From Candidatus Kuenenia stuttgartensis (GTDB lineage Bacteria > Planctomycetota > Planctomycetia > Isosphaerales > Isosphaeraceae), in the NCBI GenBank assembly GCA_945865635.1, contig CAMBEP010000012.1:37890-101889 (forward strand): a stretch of DNA of 64,000 nt, written 5' to 3'. Of this stretch, positions 8,773-18,715 are shown piece by piece. The first letter of the stretch is position 1, and each line of letters begins with the position of its first letter. The position numbers and the translations under genes are program-made. The notes below the pieces were generated by a model. It worked only from the letters and a program-made list of their open reading frames with translations. It searched no databases and was not told the origin of the DNA.

Positions 8773-10245
8773 ATGATCGCCGATTTGCCAAATACGGAGC
8801 AGCGTAGAGTCTCTGAGACCCGCGCATTGGTATTCATCACGCTCCTGTCAGGAGCGTTATGCTCAATGATTGCCTTTTATTTTAGCGATAGAACACCCTA
8901 TTTAGGGTATCACGACAGTCCTGACTATATGAGGATGGCGGATAATTTCATAAACCATCAGGTTTTATCGTTGGAAAGCCATGCAGAGGGCAAGCCGTTT
9001 TATCCTACAATCGCACGCATGCCAGGCTACCCGGTTTTGCTGGGCTTGATAAACCTGCCCTTTGGGAGATCGGAATGGAATATTCCTGTTCTGAATTTAA
9101 CATCATATCTGATGTCATGCCTGATCATTTCGATGATGGCCCATCGATTATTTGGTTTTATTCCAGCCGTGATGACTTCAATACTCACGACATCTCATTT
9201 CTCAAGTATTTATTACACCTTGACAGGCATGTCTGAATCGAGTGCAAACTTCATTGTCGTCGGCCTGATTTTTATCTACCAGATATTTAAGGGGTCGCAT
9301 GGAATTAAGGCTCTGGCCATGATTGGCATGGCGACAGGTGTTGCAGGATTATACAGGGAGCCTTTATTGCCAGTTCTCATGATTGGGTTCGTCACATTTG
9401 GGCTTGACTGGAATTCCAGTTTCCGGAGGAATGTTAGAAAAGTTGCTCTATTTGTGGCATTCGCTCTGACAGCCTATTCACCATGGATATACCGAAATTA
9501 TAGATTGTCAAACCAATTCATACCTGTCACAATTTATGGAAAAGGAACGAACGGAATTCGGTTGTTTCAAGATCATGATCGTATCAGCCTTATGCTTAAC
9601 TTGACAGACTGGAAGAAAATTACCCAATTGGAGGTTGCCTTATTGAACATCATCAATGAAAAAATTGGCTACCGTTATCATGTACTGTTTGAAAATCGAG
9701 AGAATCAGGTACTTATCAAGGATACAGATCTTGTTTCTGATATTGAGAAGTATTTTCCAGATGAGCTGTATGAAACACTTGCCAATGGCCCCGATTTGGC
9801 GCCAACCATCAAATGCGAGATTCTATTTCGTAGATATATGAGCAATGTCACAAAGCCGCTTGAAGCAAACGTATTGTTGAGTCACAAGGCAAAAAAAACA
9901 GTTAAAAGATTGGGACATCTTTACTCTTGTAATGATATGTCGAACTACAGTTCCTTCCGGTATGGCTATTATTCACACAAGTTTATGCAAATCCGGTGGT
10001 ATTTGTTTGAATGTCCGCTTGCTTTGATTGGACTGATTTATGGATTAAGAAATAAGAACACGATGCCGTTTTTAGCGTTTATCCTGCTCTATACCACTTT
10101 GATCATGGTCAAGATGCATATCGAACCCCGCTATGGTTATCTGCCGATTCTATTTATAAAAATATTTACAGACTATGGGCTTTACAGGCTGACGATGGTA
10201 TTGAAATCGCAGCGAAACGTCTTATATCCCGTCTCCCAATCATAG
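8773..10245 (+). CDS. Integral membrane GT-C type glycosyltransferase
   Basis: About 490 residues with many hydrophobic helices, beginning with a first membrane span near residues 18-38. The luminal loop after it holds YHDSPDYMRMAD and the RMPGYPVLLGL motif, both typical of GT-C/ArnT/PMT_2-type transferases that use lipid-linked sugars. It probably decorates cell-envelope polymers in the periplasm. The ATG at 8773 was chosen because the upstream in-frame extension lacks hydrophobic or conserved character. The sequence is relatively AT-rich. Donor and acceptor cannot be inferred. Confidence 0.7.
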   Translation: MIADLPNTEQRRVSETRALVFITLLSGALCSMIAFYFSDRTPYLGYHDSPDYMRMADNFINHQVLSLESHAEGKPFYPTIARMPGYPVLLGLINLPFGRSEWNIPVLNLTSYLMSCLIISMMAHRLFGFIPAVMTSILTTSHFSSIYYTLTGMSESSANFIVVGLIFIYQIFKGSHGIKALAMIGMATGVAGLYREPLLPVLMIGFVTFGLDWNSSFRRNVRKVALFVAFALTAYSPWIYRNYRLSNQFIPVTIYGKGTNGIRLFQDHDRISLMLNLTDWKKITQLEVALLNIINEKIGYRYHVLFENRENQVLIKDTDLVSDIEKYFPDELYETLANGPDLAPTIKCEILFRRYMSNVTKPLEANVLLSHKAKKTVKRLGHLYSCNDMSNYSSFRYGYYSHKFMQIRWYLFECPLALIGLIYGLRNKNTMPFLAFILLYTTLIMVKMHIEPRYGYLPILFIKIFTDYGLYRLTMVLKSQRNVLYPVSQS

Positions 10246-10401
10246 AAAACAAACCACAAGCCGTCGTTGAACCTCAAAAGCATAGAAGCTGTTTTGTTGC
10301 AAACAACGGCTCGCAAGTGTCGTAAGAATCAGGCATTGCGTGAGTCAATCGCTTGTCGAATTCTGTAATATTATGGGAATTTGCAACCCGTCCGCGATGT
10401 T

Positions 10402-11832
10402 TCAAACATGCAGATCAGCCTGTTGTCTGAGCAAGTGCGGATATCGCTCGCGAATCGGTTCCACCTGGGTGGCGATGAATTCGTCCACCTGTTGCCCTGA
10501 CCGGCCTATGTAATCGGCTGGATTCATAGCCGATTCCAGGTCCACATTGGCAAATGTCGGCGTGGTTTTCAGGCGGTCGAGCAGGTCGATCTCTGCCGAT
10601 TCGCCGGATTTATAGGCTTTGACGGCCTCCATCGACTTCTCGCGGATGACTTCGTGCACATCTTGCCGGTCGGCGCCGGCCTTGACAGCGGCCATCATCA
10701 GGTTTTCTGTCGCCATAAAGGGGAGCTCGCGGCGCACGTTGCGTTCAATAATTGAGGTGTTCACCACAATGCCGGGCACCACGTTCAGATAGATTCGCAG
10801 AATGGCATCGGTGGCCAGGAAGGCTTGCGGCAGGATCAGCCTGCGCAGGGCACTGTCGTCAAGCGTCCGTTCCAGCCACTGGGTGGCGGCCGTCTGGGCG
10901 GCGGCCTGTGGCTGGGCCATTACGAAGCGGGCCAGTGAGCACATGCGTTCGGAACGCATCGGGTTTTTCTTATAGGCCATGGCCGAGGAGCCAATCTGGC
11001 CTGATTCAAAGGGCTCGTCCAGCTCCCGGTCGTGGCTTAGAAGTCGCATGTCGGTGCCGAACTTGTGGGCCGTTTCGCCGAGCTGGGCCAGCGTGCTGAG
11101 AATTTGGGAGTCGATCTTGCGGGTATACGTCTGGCCAGAAACGGGAATGACCTCGCCGAAGCCGAAATCGCGGGCGACGCGCTTTTCCAGCTCGACAACC
11201 TTGGCATGGTCGTTATCGAACAGGGCCAGAAAGCTGGCCTGCGTGCCAGTGGTGCCCTTGACGCCCAGGAATTTCAGGTCGGCAATCCGCCGCTCCACTT
11301 CCTGAAGGTCCATCAGCAAGTCCTGGCACCAGAGGGTGGCCCGCTTGCCCACGGTCACAAGCTGGGCAGGCTGATAGTGGGTATAGCCCAGGCTTGGCTG
11401 ATTCTTCCAGGTGAGGGCAAAGTGGGCCATGGCGTCGATGACGCCCACGAGGCTGTCGCGCACCTGAATCAGGGCATCGCGCAATTGGACAAGGTCGCCA
11501 TTGTCGGTCACATAGCAGCTTGTGGCGCCCAAGTGTATGATGGGCCTGGCTTTGGGTGCCACATCGCCGAAGGCGTGGACGTGGGCCATGACATCGTGGC
11601 GGAGCTTCTTTTCGTAATCGGCCACTTTGGGGAAGTCGATGTCGTCCAAGTGGGCGGCCATTTCCTCCACCTGATCTTGCGAAATGGGCAGGCCAAGCTC
11701 GTGTTCCGCCCTGGCCAGGGCTAGCCAAAGCCGCCGCCATAAGCCATATCGGGTTTGAGACGACCAGAGACGGCTCATCTCTTGAGAGGCATAGCGGGTC
11801 ACAAGGACGTTGTCGAAGCTTGGGCTGGTCAT
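10402..11832 (-). CDS. purB: Adenylosuccinate lyase
   Basis: The 476-residue protein matches the fumarase/aspartase superfamily. It has IIHLGATSCYVTDN, the catalytic-His region GYTHYQPAQ and the signature loop GSSAMAYKKNPMRSE. It cleaves SAICAR to AICAR and adenylosuccinate to AMP in purine synthesis. Length is normal and the gene looks intact. It stands alone, convergent with the glycosyltransferase. Another purine gene, purM, is about 40 kb away in this window. Confidence 0.95.
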   Translation of the reverse strand: MTSPSFDNVLVTRYASQEMSRLWSSQTRYGLWRRLWLALARAEHELGLPISQDQVEEMAAHLDDIDFPKVADYEKKLRHDVMAHVHAFGDVAPKARPIIHLGATSCYVTDNGDLVQLRDALIQVRDSLVGVIDAMAHFALTWKNQPSLGYTHYQPAQLVTVGKRATLWCQDLLMDLQEVERRIADLKFLGVKGTTGTQASFLALFDNDHAKVVELEKRVARDFGFGEVIPVSGQTYTRKIDSQILSTLAQLGETAHKFGTDMRLLSHDRELDEPFESGQIGSSAMAYKKNPMRSERMCSLARFVMAQPQAAAQTAATQWLERTLDDSALRRLILPQAFLATDAILRIYLNVVPGIVVNTSIIERNVRRELPFMATENLMMAAVKAGADRQDVHEVIREKSMEAVKAYKSGESAEIDLLDRLKTTPTFANVDLESAMNPADYIGRSGQQVDEFIATQVEPIRERYPHLLRQQADLHV

Positions 11833-12121
11833 GAATTTGTAGGAATCTATAGGGTGCAGATTGAGGCTGTGATGAGTTGGCGTTCTTGTCGGATCTAGCG
11901 GATATTATGAAGCAAAGGCTGAAAAAGTGGAATGATTATTTTGGGAGAGCCATGAATGGACCAACCCAAGCAAGCCTGCCGAGCACACCAGATGAATTAT
12001 TTGCGAAACGGCTTTACCAGCCTTTTGACAGTCGGATATCAACTTAAACCTTCAACATGGCCATGGTTTTTGGCTTTTTTGAAATGGAATTGAAATCGAC
12101 TTCCAGTTCGGCCTAACCGAT

Positions 12122-13270
12122 TTATCTTGCCTGTTTTGCCAGGCGTGCCAGTTGGGTTTTGCGGTTTGAGACGGGCCGCACGACCATTTTGTGGCCGGTT
12201 TTGGCAGGAGTCAGAGGCTTGAACGGGGCCGGGGCGGTTTCGTTTCGTAATGCTTGCGCAGCAGGCGGTTTTGAGGCTTGCGGGCTGGCTGGTTTTGTCG
12301 CTGCAACCTCATTAATTGTAGATGCTTGCAATGGTTTAGAATCTGCAGTGGCCTGGGCGGGCAGGCGATGGGTATAGACGGTGGCCGGGCTTGTCTCAGC
12401 GCGTTCACACTTGCGTTTTTCCAGCTCTTTCTGGATCCGCTCCGAGCGATTATAGGCGGCTGTGCGATATCGCATGGCCAGCATGGCGGCTCTGATGCCG
12501 CGTGGGTCGTGCAGGCCGAATCCGGCGCTGGCGGCTTTGAAGAGGCGGCGGCGATCGTCGAATTGTTCTTTCAGGTGGCTGATTCGGCCGGCCACTCTTG
12601 CCAGTTCGCGGCCAAGTTTGGCCGTCAGCTCTGCGCGGGCCTTTTCGGCATTGGGGGCTTGGGCGTGGTGGTGGCGGGCCAGAAGTTCGGCCCGATCTTG
12701 AGAAAGCGGCTGACTTTGGGCAGCCCATTGGTTGATCTCTGCTTCCGGATCTTCAACCAGGGCCAGGTGCAGGCCCATCATCTGGCCGGCCTGAGTTGAA
12801 AGCGTGTCAAGCCGCCAGTCTTCGCCCACTGCGTTAATGCAATCGGTGATCTGCTGAAATGAAATCGGCAGGTTTTGGGACAAGGTTGTCAGAACGCTTT
12901 GAAAGAGGCCTTGCAGTTGAACGGAGCCCAGATACGACTCTGTCAACCGGAATTGGTTCAGCCCGGGGCTTGTGCGCAGGCCCGCCAGGTCGTCGCGGCA
13001 TTTGGCAGAGGCCTGTTCGGCGAAGAGATCATCGGCGATGGAGAGTTCATAAGCCTTGTTTTCATAAAATCTTCGGTCGTGTTCATAATTCTGCCAAAGG
13101 GCCACGGCCAGCTCGGCCACCAGGCTGGTCTCATCGCTGGTCTGAGGTTGGTGCAGCGAGGTCAGGTCGATCCTGATTGACTCGACAAAATCCCTGGCAT
13201 GGTCTGGCACAAAGGTGAGGCTTGTCAGCCCATGTTTCACAGCATTTAAAGCCGATTTCGTTGCGGTCAT
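12122..13270 (-). CDS. Hypothetical protein with N-terminal N-x-x-KHGL motif
   Basis: About 382 residues. It starts MTATKSALNAVKHGLTS, a motif shared by a family of planctomycete and acidobacterial hypotheticals, followed by a helical region rich in Glu, Leu and Arg with coiled-coil character. The C-terminal 90 residues are low complexity (Ala, Pro, Lys, Thr) and basic. There is no signal peptide or membrane span. The start at 13270 is favoured by GGAGAG seven nt before ACAGGT-ATG; a 60-residue upstream extension is possible but unconserved in character. Function is unknown. Confidence 0.65.
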   Translation of the reverse strand: MTATKSALNAVKHGLTSLTFVPDHARDFVESIRIDLTSLHQPQTSDETSLVAELAVALWQNYEHDRRFYENKAYELSIADDLFAEQASAKCRDDLAGLRTSPGLNQFRLTESYLGSVQLQGLFQSVLTTLSQNLPISFQQITDCINAVGEDWRLDTLSTQAGQMMGLHLALVEDPEAEINQWAAQSQPLSQDRAELLARHHHAQAPNAEKARAELTAKLGRELARVAGRISHLKEQFDDRRRLFKAASAGFGLHDPRGIRAAMLAMRYRTAAYNRSERIQKELEKRKCERAETSPATVYTHRLPAQATADSKPLQASTINEVAATKPASPQASKPPAAQALRNETAPAPFKPLTPAKTGHKMVVRPVSNRKTQLARLAKQAR

Positions 13271-13625
13271 ACCTGTTCTCTCCAGACTGTCTTGCATGAA
13301 CGGGACTGCGGTTACGGAAGCAGGCCTTATGCGGTTCTCAAATCGCATAGAGCCGGATGTAAGACTTATCGGAATCCCGTACAAAGGAAATTTTGCTCTT
13401 TTTTTAAAAATGTTAGAGATTTTTTTGTGGTGAACCCATGGCGCCTGCAAGGAATTATAAAGGTGTCATGAGGCGTTTATGTTCATTTCGGGCTTGCTTG
13501 GGGGCGTGTTTTGATTTTCAAGCCGATTGATATTGACCCTTTTGTGGCCAATTTCAAAACGGTTCCTGACACCTTTTGAGTTCTCGTAAATTGTCGCTAC
13601 ATGCCCAAAAATGGCGTCAAGCCGA

Positions 13626-13888
13626 TTATACTCTTCGCGGCCATGAATGGCACTTTTTGATCGAGACGATGCCGGAGGCATCTCAGCCAGTAGCCGGTGG
13701 TTGAGGAGCGGCAGCGACGACACCACCGGACGACGACGCGACATAAGGTCTTGCACCCCTGCCGGGGTGCCAGCAGCTTTTTTTTAGACCTTATGACCGG
13801 TGGTGTCGCTTCGCTCAACCACCGGCTACTGGCTTTGATGCCTCCGGCATCATTCTGATACGATGTATCATGTGTGGCCGCGACAACT
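13626..13888 (+). repeat. Interspersed palindromic repeat, copy A (about 260 bp)
   Basis: The element starts TATACTCTTCGCGGCC and ends GTGGCCGCGACAACT. Inside, GATGCCGGAGGCATC and the following CAGTAGCCGGTGGTTGAG are repeated in inverse orientation on the right (CTCAACCACCGGCTACTGG, then GATGCCTCCGGCATC). A central hairpin (ATAAGGTC/GACCTTAT) is also present. The long terminal inverted repeats and lack of an ORF resemble a MITE. Copies B, C and D are at 30170, 18400 and 63514. The right end lies directly against the stop codon of the DUF1559 gene. Confidence 0.85.
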
Positions 13889-14929
13889 TTAGTAATCGTT
13901 GGCTGAAACGACTTCGCCTCCTGAGATGGTACCAATGGCACGCCACACGGCGCCTGAGAGGCTCTCTTTGATAAACCGTACCGAGCCATCGCCAAATAAT
14001 GTGTTCACACCGCCAGGGTGCATGCTTTTGGCTGTGATGGACGCAAAGGTCGGGCCACCTTTTTTCTCTCTCTGTCCTGTGATATCAAACTCCTGTCGAA
14101 TTCCGCCAGGTGTTGTGCCCCAAATCTTTCGGTTCGGGGTCCATGCTGTCGTTATGCCCGTGTGGTGCGCCTGGCCATCTGTCCACTCTGAGTGGCCTGC
14201 TTTGAGTTCACATGCAGCCCCACCCTGAATTTCGGGCAAAAGGCTCTCTGGCGATTGACTTGGATCAGGAATCTGGTTGGGGTTGTTCACGCGTATCAGG
14301 CCGCCGCAATCTCGATAAATTGGTTGTTTGGCCAGTGCCTCGGATGCCATCATCGTGTTTGAAAGCCCATCGGTAAATTCATTCGCCCTGCGGCTTCTGT
14401 TCGGCCCGAAGGCGCATCGATTGTTCTGGGAACCAAAACCGCCCCAAACGTACCAGTCGCCCATGACCCAGCCATAGTTGGTCACATTCGAGATGCCGAC
14501 ATTGGCACTGGCCGGATTGGGATCAGGTTCCGAAGGGCAGATCAGAAGCCCGATTTTTAAAGAGGCAACAGTGATGTTCTGCGTAGATTCGGCTGCAAAT
14601 GAGAAATTGGCAAGGTTGAAGGTGTTGCCATGTTCCACAAGCGGCAAAAGTCGTGCATGAATGCTCCATCCAATCCAATTACGAACAGTGTTGCCCGATC
14701 CTTCCAACACGATCGATGGCGGGAATGCACCCACGATGGATTCATAATTATGCATGGCCAGGCCGAGTTGCTTCAGGTTGTTCACGCACGATGCCCGTCT
14801 GGCCGCTTCACGAGCCGACTGGACAGCCGGCAATAAAAGCGAAATAAGCACTGAAATGATGGCAATAACGACCAGCAATTCGATTATGGTGAATCCCGAT
14901 TTCACTGGCTTATTGATTGTTCCAAGCAT
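13889..14929 (-). CDS. DUF1559 domain protein with prepilin-type N-terminus
   Basis: About 346 residues. The type IV prepilin-like leader is [20 protein letters not shown], processed after Gly, followed by the DUF1559 start [14 protein letters not shown] and [16 protein letters not shown]. The C-terminus has the family hallmark [17 protein letters not shown]. Planctomycetes carry many such proteins, presumed to be pseudopilin-like surface components. The ATG at 14929 has GGAG eight nt before it. A paralogue is at 30856. A repeat element abuts the stop codon, leaving no normal 3' spacer. Confidence 0.9.
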   Translation of the reverse strand: MLGTINKPVKSGFTIIELLVVIAIISVLISLLLPAVQSAREAARRASCVNNLKQLGLAMHNYESIVGAFPPSIVLEGSGNTVRNWIGWSIHARLLPLVEHGNTFNLANFSFAAESTQNITVASLKIGLLICPSEPDPNPASANVGISNVTNYGWVMGDWYVWGGFGSQNNRCAFGPNRSRRANEFTDGLSNTMMASEALAKQPIYRDCGGLIRVNNPNQIPDPSQSPESLLPEIQGGAACELKAGHSEWTDGQAHHTGITTAWTPNRKIWGTTPGGIRQEFDITGQREKKGGPTFASITAKSMHPGGVNTLFGDGSVRFIKESLSGAVWRAIGTISGGEVVSANDY

Positions 14930-15145
14930 GATCCCAGCTCCATACATTCGATGTGTTGCAAAACGGCTAGTGTATCATAGCGTCAGGAAAGCATGTTGGT
15001 CATGAAATAACAAAGAAAATTTGATGAATTGACGCATCTCAATAAATCCAGGTTCTCAATGTTGTAAGCACTTTAAATATTAGGAATTAATGGAAACTTT
15101 GCTCACGAATCACACTTGATGCAAGATTGAGACTATTAATATAAG

Positions 15146-15940
15146 TCATTGCTGCAAAATGGTGTACACGGTTTTAAAGTAGGATGATTCTTTTTGGTCT
15201 GGCCTGAATTCCGAGTGTATCAGGGTGGAATCCAGGCAAGTTGCCAGACCTTCAGAAAGTATCGTGGATGGACGTCGTGTTTTTTGACCTGCGGATTCAA
15301 AGCTTCGGGGCGGATTGGCATATGTTAAACTTTCAGCGGCGATCGCCGACCATATGGCCCCATTGAGCATGTATGCCCGCCGTGGATCTCCACTTTGGTA
15401 TCCATCAAGGGCCGATGAATGGTTCTCAGCGGCGAGAGCCTCTCCCGCACTTTTCATGATTTTGGCAATGGCTGGATCGTTCGGCATGACAAACGCAGCC
15501 AAAAGTGCGCTCATGGTTCCCAATCCACCCCATTCGTCGCGGGCAAGAATTCGGATTTCGTTTGCTAGAGTTGCGATTATTCTCTTGTCAAAACGAAGTT
15601 CTAGCTTGACTTGACCGCGCTCGGCTTCATTCAGCCTATTTAAATAGCCAGCGTCAAGTTCGATCCTGAGATCCGTAATTGCAAGTTCAGTTCCGGGATC
15701 AATCCGTTCGATCACCCATTTTCTTGGTTGTGCGAAGGCAGGTTCGATTCTCATTTCCATTTGCAAATTATGCAGAGGCTTATGGCTGTCATTCCGGATA
15801 ACCAATGATCTCAGAAACGGCACTGAGTTTTGCCAGCTTGCGTAATTGATACACTCGTTCAAAATGATAGTCATCGATACAGCGGAATTTGCCAAATCTG
15901 CGGATTCTGTAAGTTTTGTCGGTTTATTCTCGATGTCCAT
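15146..15940 (-). pseudogene. Truncated DUF4011/DUF3320-type helicase-like protein (N-terminal fragment)
   Basis: The 264-residue product resembles only the N-terminal domain of very large DUF4011-containing proteins: WQNSVPFLRSLVIRN, DEWGGLGTMSALLAAFVMPN, LDGYQSGDPRRAYMLN, YANPPRSFESAGQKTRRPS and LATCLDSTL. Intact relatives continue for well over a thousand residues into a superfamily 1 helicase core and a restriction-endonuclease-like domain. Here homology stops at LATCLDSTL, and a 26-residue unrelated tail leads to a stop. The remnant is probably non-functional, although a stand-alone domain cannot be excluded. Relatives are often found in defence islands. Confidence 0.7.
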
Positions 15941-16264
15941 GATTTTATTGTCCCAAAATTATGTAGAGATAAGAGAAAGAGATGAATTACCCATGCTTCA
16001 GAGGCGAAAGGTGTCTGCTTGAGTCGATGTTTTCAGGAAGTGTTCATCGAGGGCGCAGCACCCAGAGATTGGTAGAATCAGGAACTAATGATATCATGAC
16101 AGACAGACAGAAGTCTCTATTGATGCGTAATTAATTAAAATATCCACCCGAATTCGAGTCGGAGTCAGTCCTTGGTTTTACGACATTGACGCATCATCCC
16201 AAAAGCTACCTGAACAAAAGAATCACAGGACAACCGAAAATAACAGCCAGACTGGACAAAATCT
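15941..16264. other. Intergenic region, nothing recognised
   Basis: This AT-rich spacer separates ahcY from the truncated DUF4011-type gene. No gene, repeat copy or structured RNA was recognised on either strand. Confidence 0.4.
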
Positions 16265-16295
16265 GGCAGCAGGGAACAGTTCCCTGCTGCCACGC
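16265..16295 (-). terminator. Rho-independent terminator of ahcY
   Basis: A perfect 13-bp stem (GGCAGCAGGGAAC paired with GTTCCCTGCTGCC) lies 14 nt past the ahcY stop. On the minus strand it is followed by AGATTTTG, a short U-rich tract. Confidence 0.65.
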
Positions 16296-16304
16296 AATGG
16301 CGGA

Positions 16305-17732
<1,428 letters not shown>

Positions 17733-17747
17733 AGTCTCCAGTAACGA

Positions 17748-17841
17748 TGAACGGGCGCCGTTACAAGGGGTTAACCATCTCAGCGAGCCTGGCAGGAACG
17801 CCCATGCGTACCGTCGCAGCGCCCCTCGGAGAGATAGCGAG
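17748..17841 (-). promoter_or_regulatory. S-adenosylhomocysteine (SAH) riboswitch
   Basis: The minus strand just ahead of ahcY carries the conserved SAH aptamer blocks. CCGAGGGGCGCTGCGACGG (17811-17829) is followed by GCCAGGCTCGCTGAG (17779-17793), whose CTCG pairs with the first block's CGAG. AACGGCGCC (17754-17762) then pairs back to GGCGCTG as the pseudoknot. Order, spacing and the downstream gene all fit the class, which activates SAH recycling genes when SAH accumulates. The pseudoknot strand is close to the start codon, so control of elongation or translation is possible. Confidence 0.9.
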
Positions 17842-18399
17842 TTAACTGACCTTAGTACAAGTCAGCGTGTAAATGCCAAATTAATTATAGACAACTTTGT
17901 GTCAAAAGTCTCTGGTTGACCGAATTCTATTTTTGACTTGATCAGAATACAAAGACTTGCAAGGCTTTAAGGTGGGTGGTCGGAGTGTGCCGATAGGAAG
18001 GAGCGGGCAGAACGACGCCAAGCCCAGGCTCAATTCTTCGGGCCGCTGAGAGGCCGTGGCACGATGATTTGGAAAGGCACGGAATGGGTGGCCTAATGCA
18101 TTGACAGTATGGACCGATGGTCAAGCTTGCGGCAGGATCCTTAGGGGCTCATGGTTTTTTTTCAACAGATGGATTTGAGCAACACTTGTCCGGTTTTATG
18201 AAAGAGAGGATTTGGAACACGGATAGGGGGGATTGGTGGAGTGGGCGTGCGAGTGCCCGGCCTTTTTTTTTGGGAGGGGCATGTCATGCATTGGCTTTTT
18301 CGCTTGAAGAAAAGGCTTTGGCTCAGGCAAAATGAATTACGAGACATTGTTTTATCGTCTGGGCGGTCACAAATGACACATTTCGCATCTAAAGGATGA

Positions 18400-18612
18400 A
18401 GGGGGCCTCAGAAGCCTCTAGCCGGTGGTTAAGCGGCGCGACACCACCAGATTTGCATGCGAGAATAAAAGCTGCTGGCTCTCCGGTCGGGGGGCAAAAT
18501 CTTGGGCGCGTCGTCGTCCGGTGGTGTCGTCGCTGCCGCTCCTCAACCATCGGCTACAGGCTGCGATGCCTCCAGCATCGCTAAAAAAGCTGTCGTTCAT
18601 GGCTGCTCAAAA
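18400..18612 (-). repeat. Interspersed palindromic repeat, copy C (inverted, degenerate)
   Basis: Relative to copy A this element is reversed. It contains GCGTCGTCGTCCGGTGGTGTC, then CTGCCGCTCCTCAACCATCG, GGCTACAGGCTGCGATGCC and finally TTCATGGCTGC. Its left part, TAGCCGGTGGTTAAGCGGCG, is more diverged. It fills the middle of a nearly 1-kb gap between the SAH riboswitch and the large cytochrome gene. Nothing else was recognised in that gap (17842-18715). Confidence 0.75.
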
Positions 18613-18715
18613 GATAAAAACAGTCCGCAAGGGCATTGCTCAGCCAATGCTTGCACTGACTTGTGGAGGATTGGTTTATTGTGAGCTTGGATTGTGAGCT
18701 GAGTGGCGGGTTTTG

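Noticed and set aside
13626..13888. CRISPR or integron-like array reading of the palindromic repeat
   Set aside because: Units are single, widely spaced copies with inverted arms, not direct repeats with spacers, and no cas or integrase gene is near.
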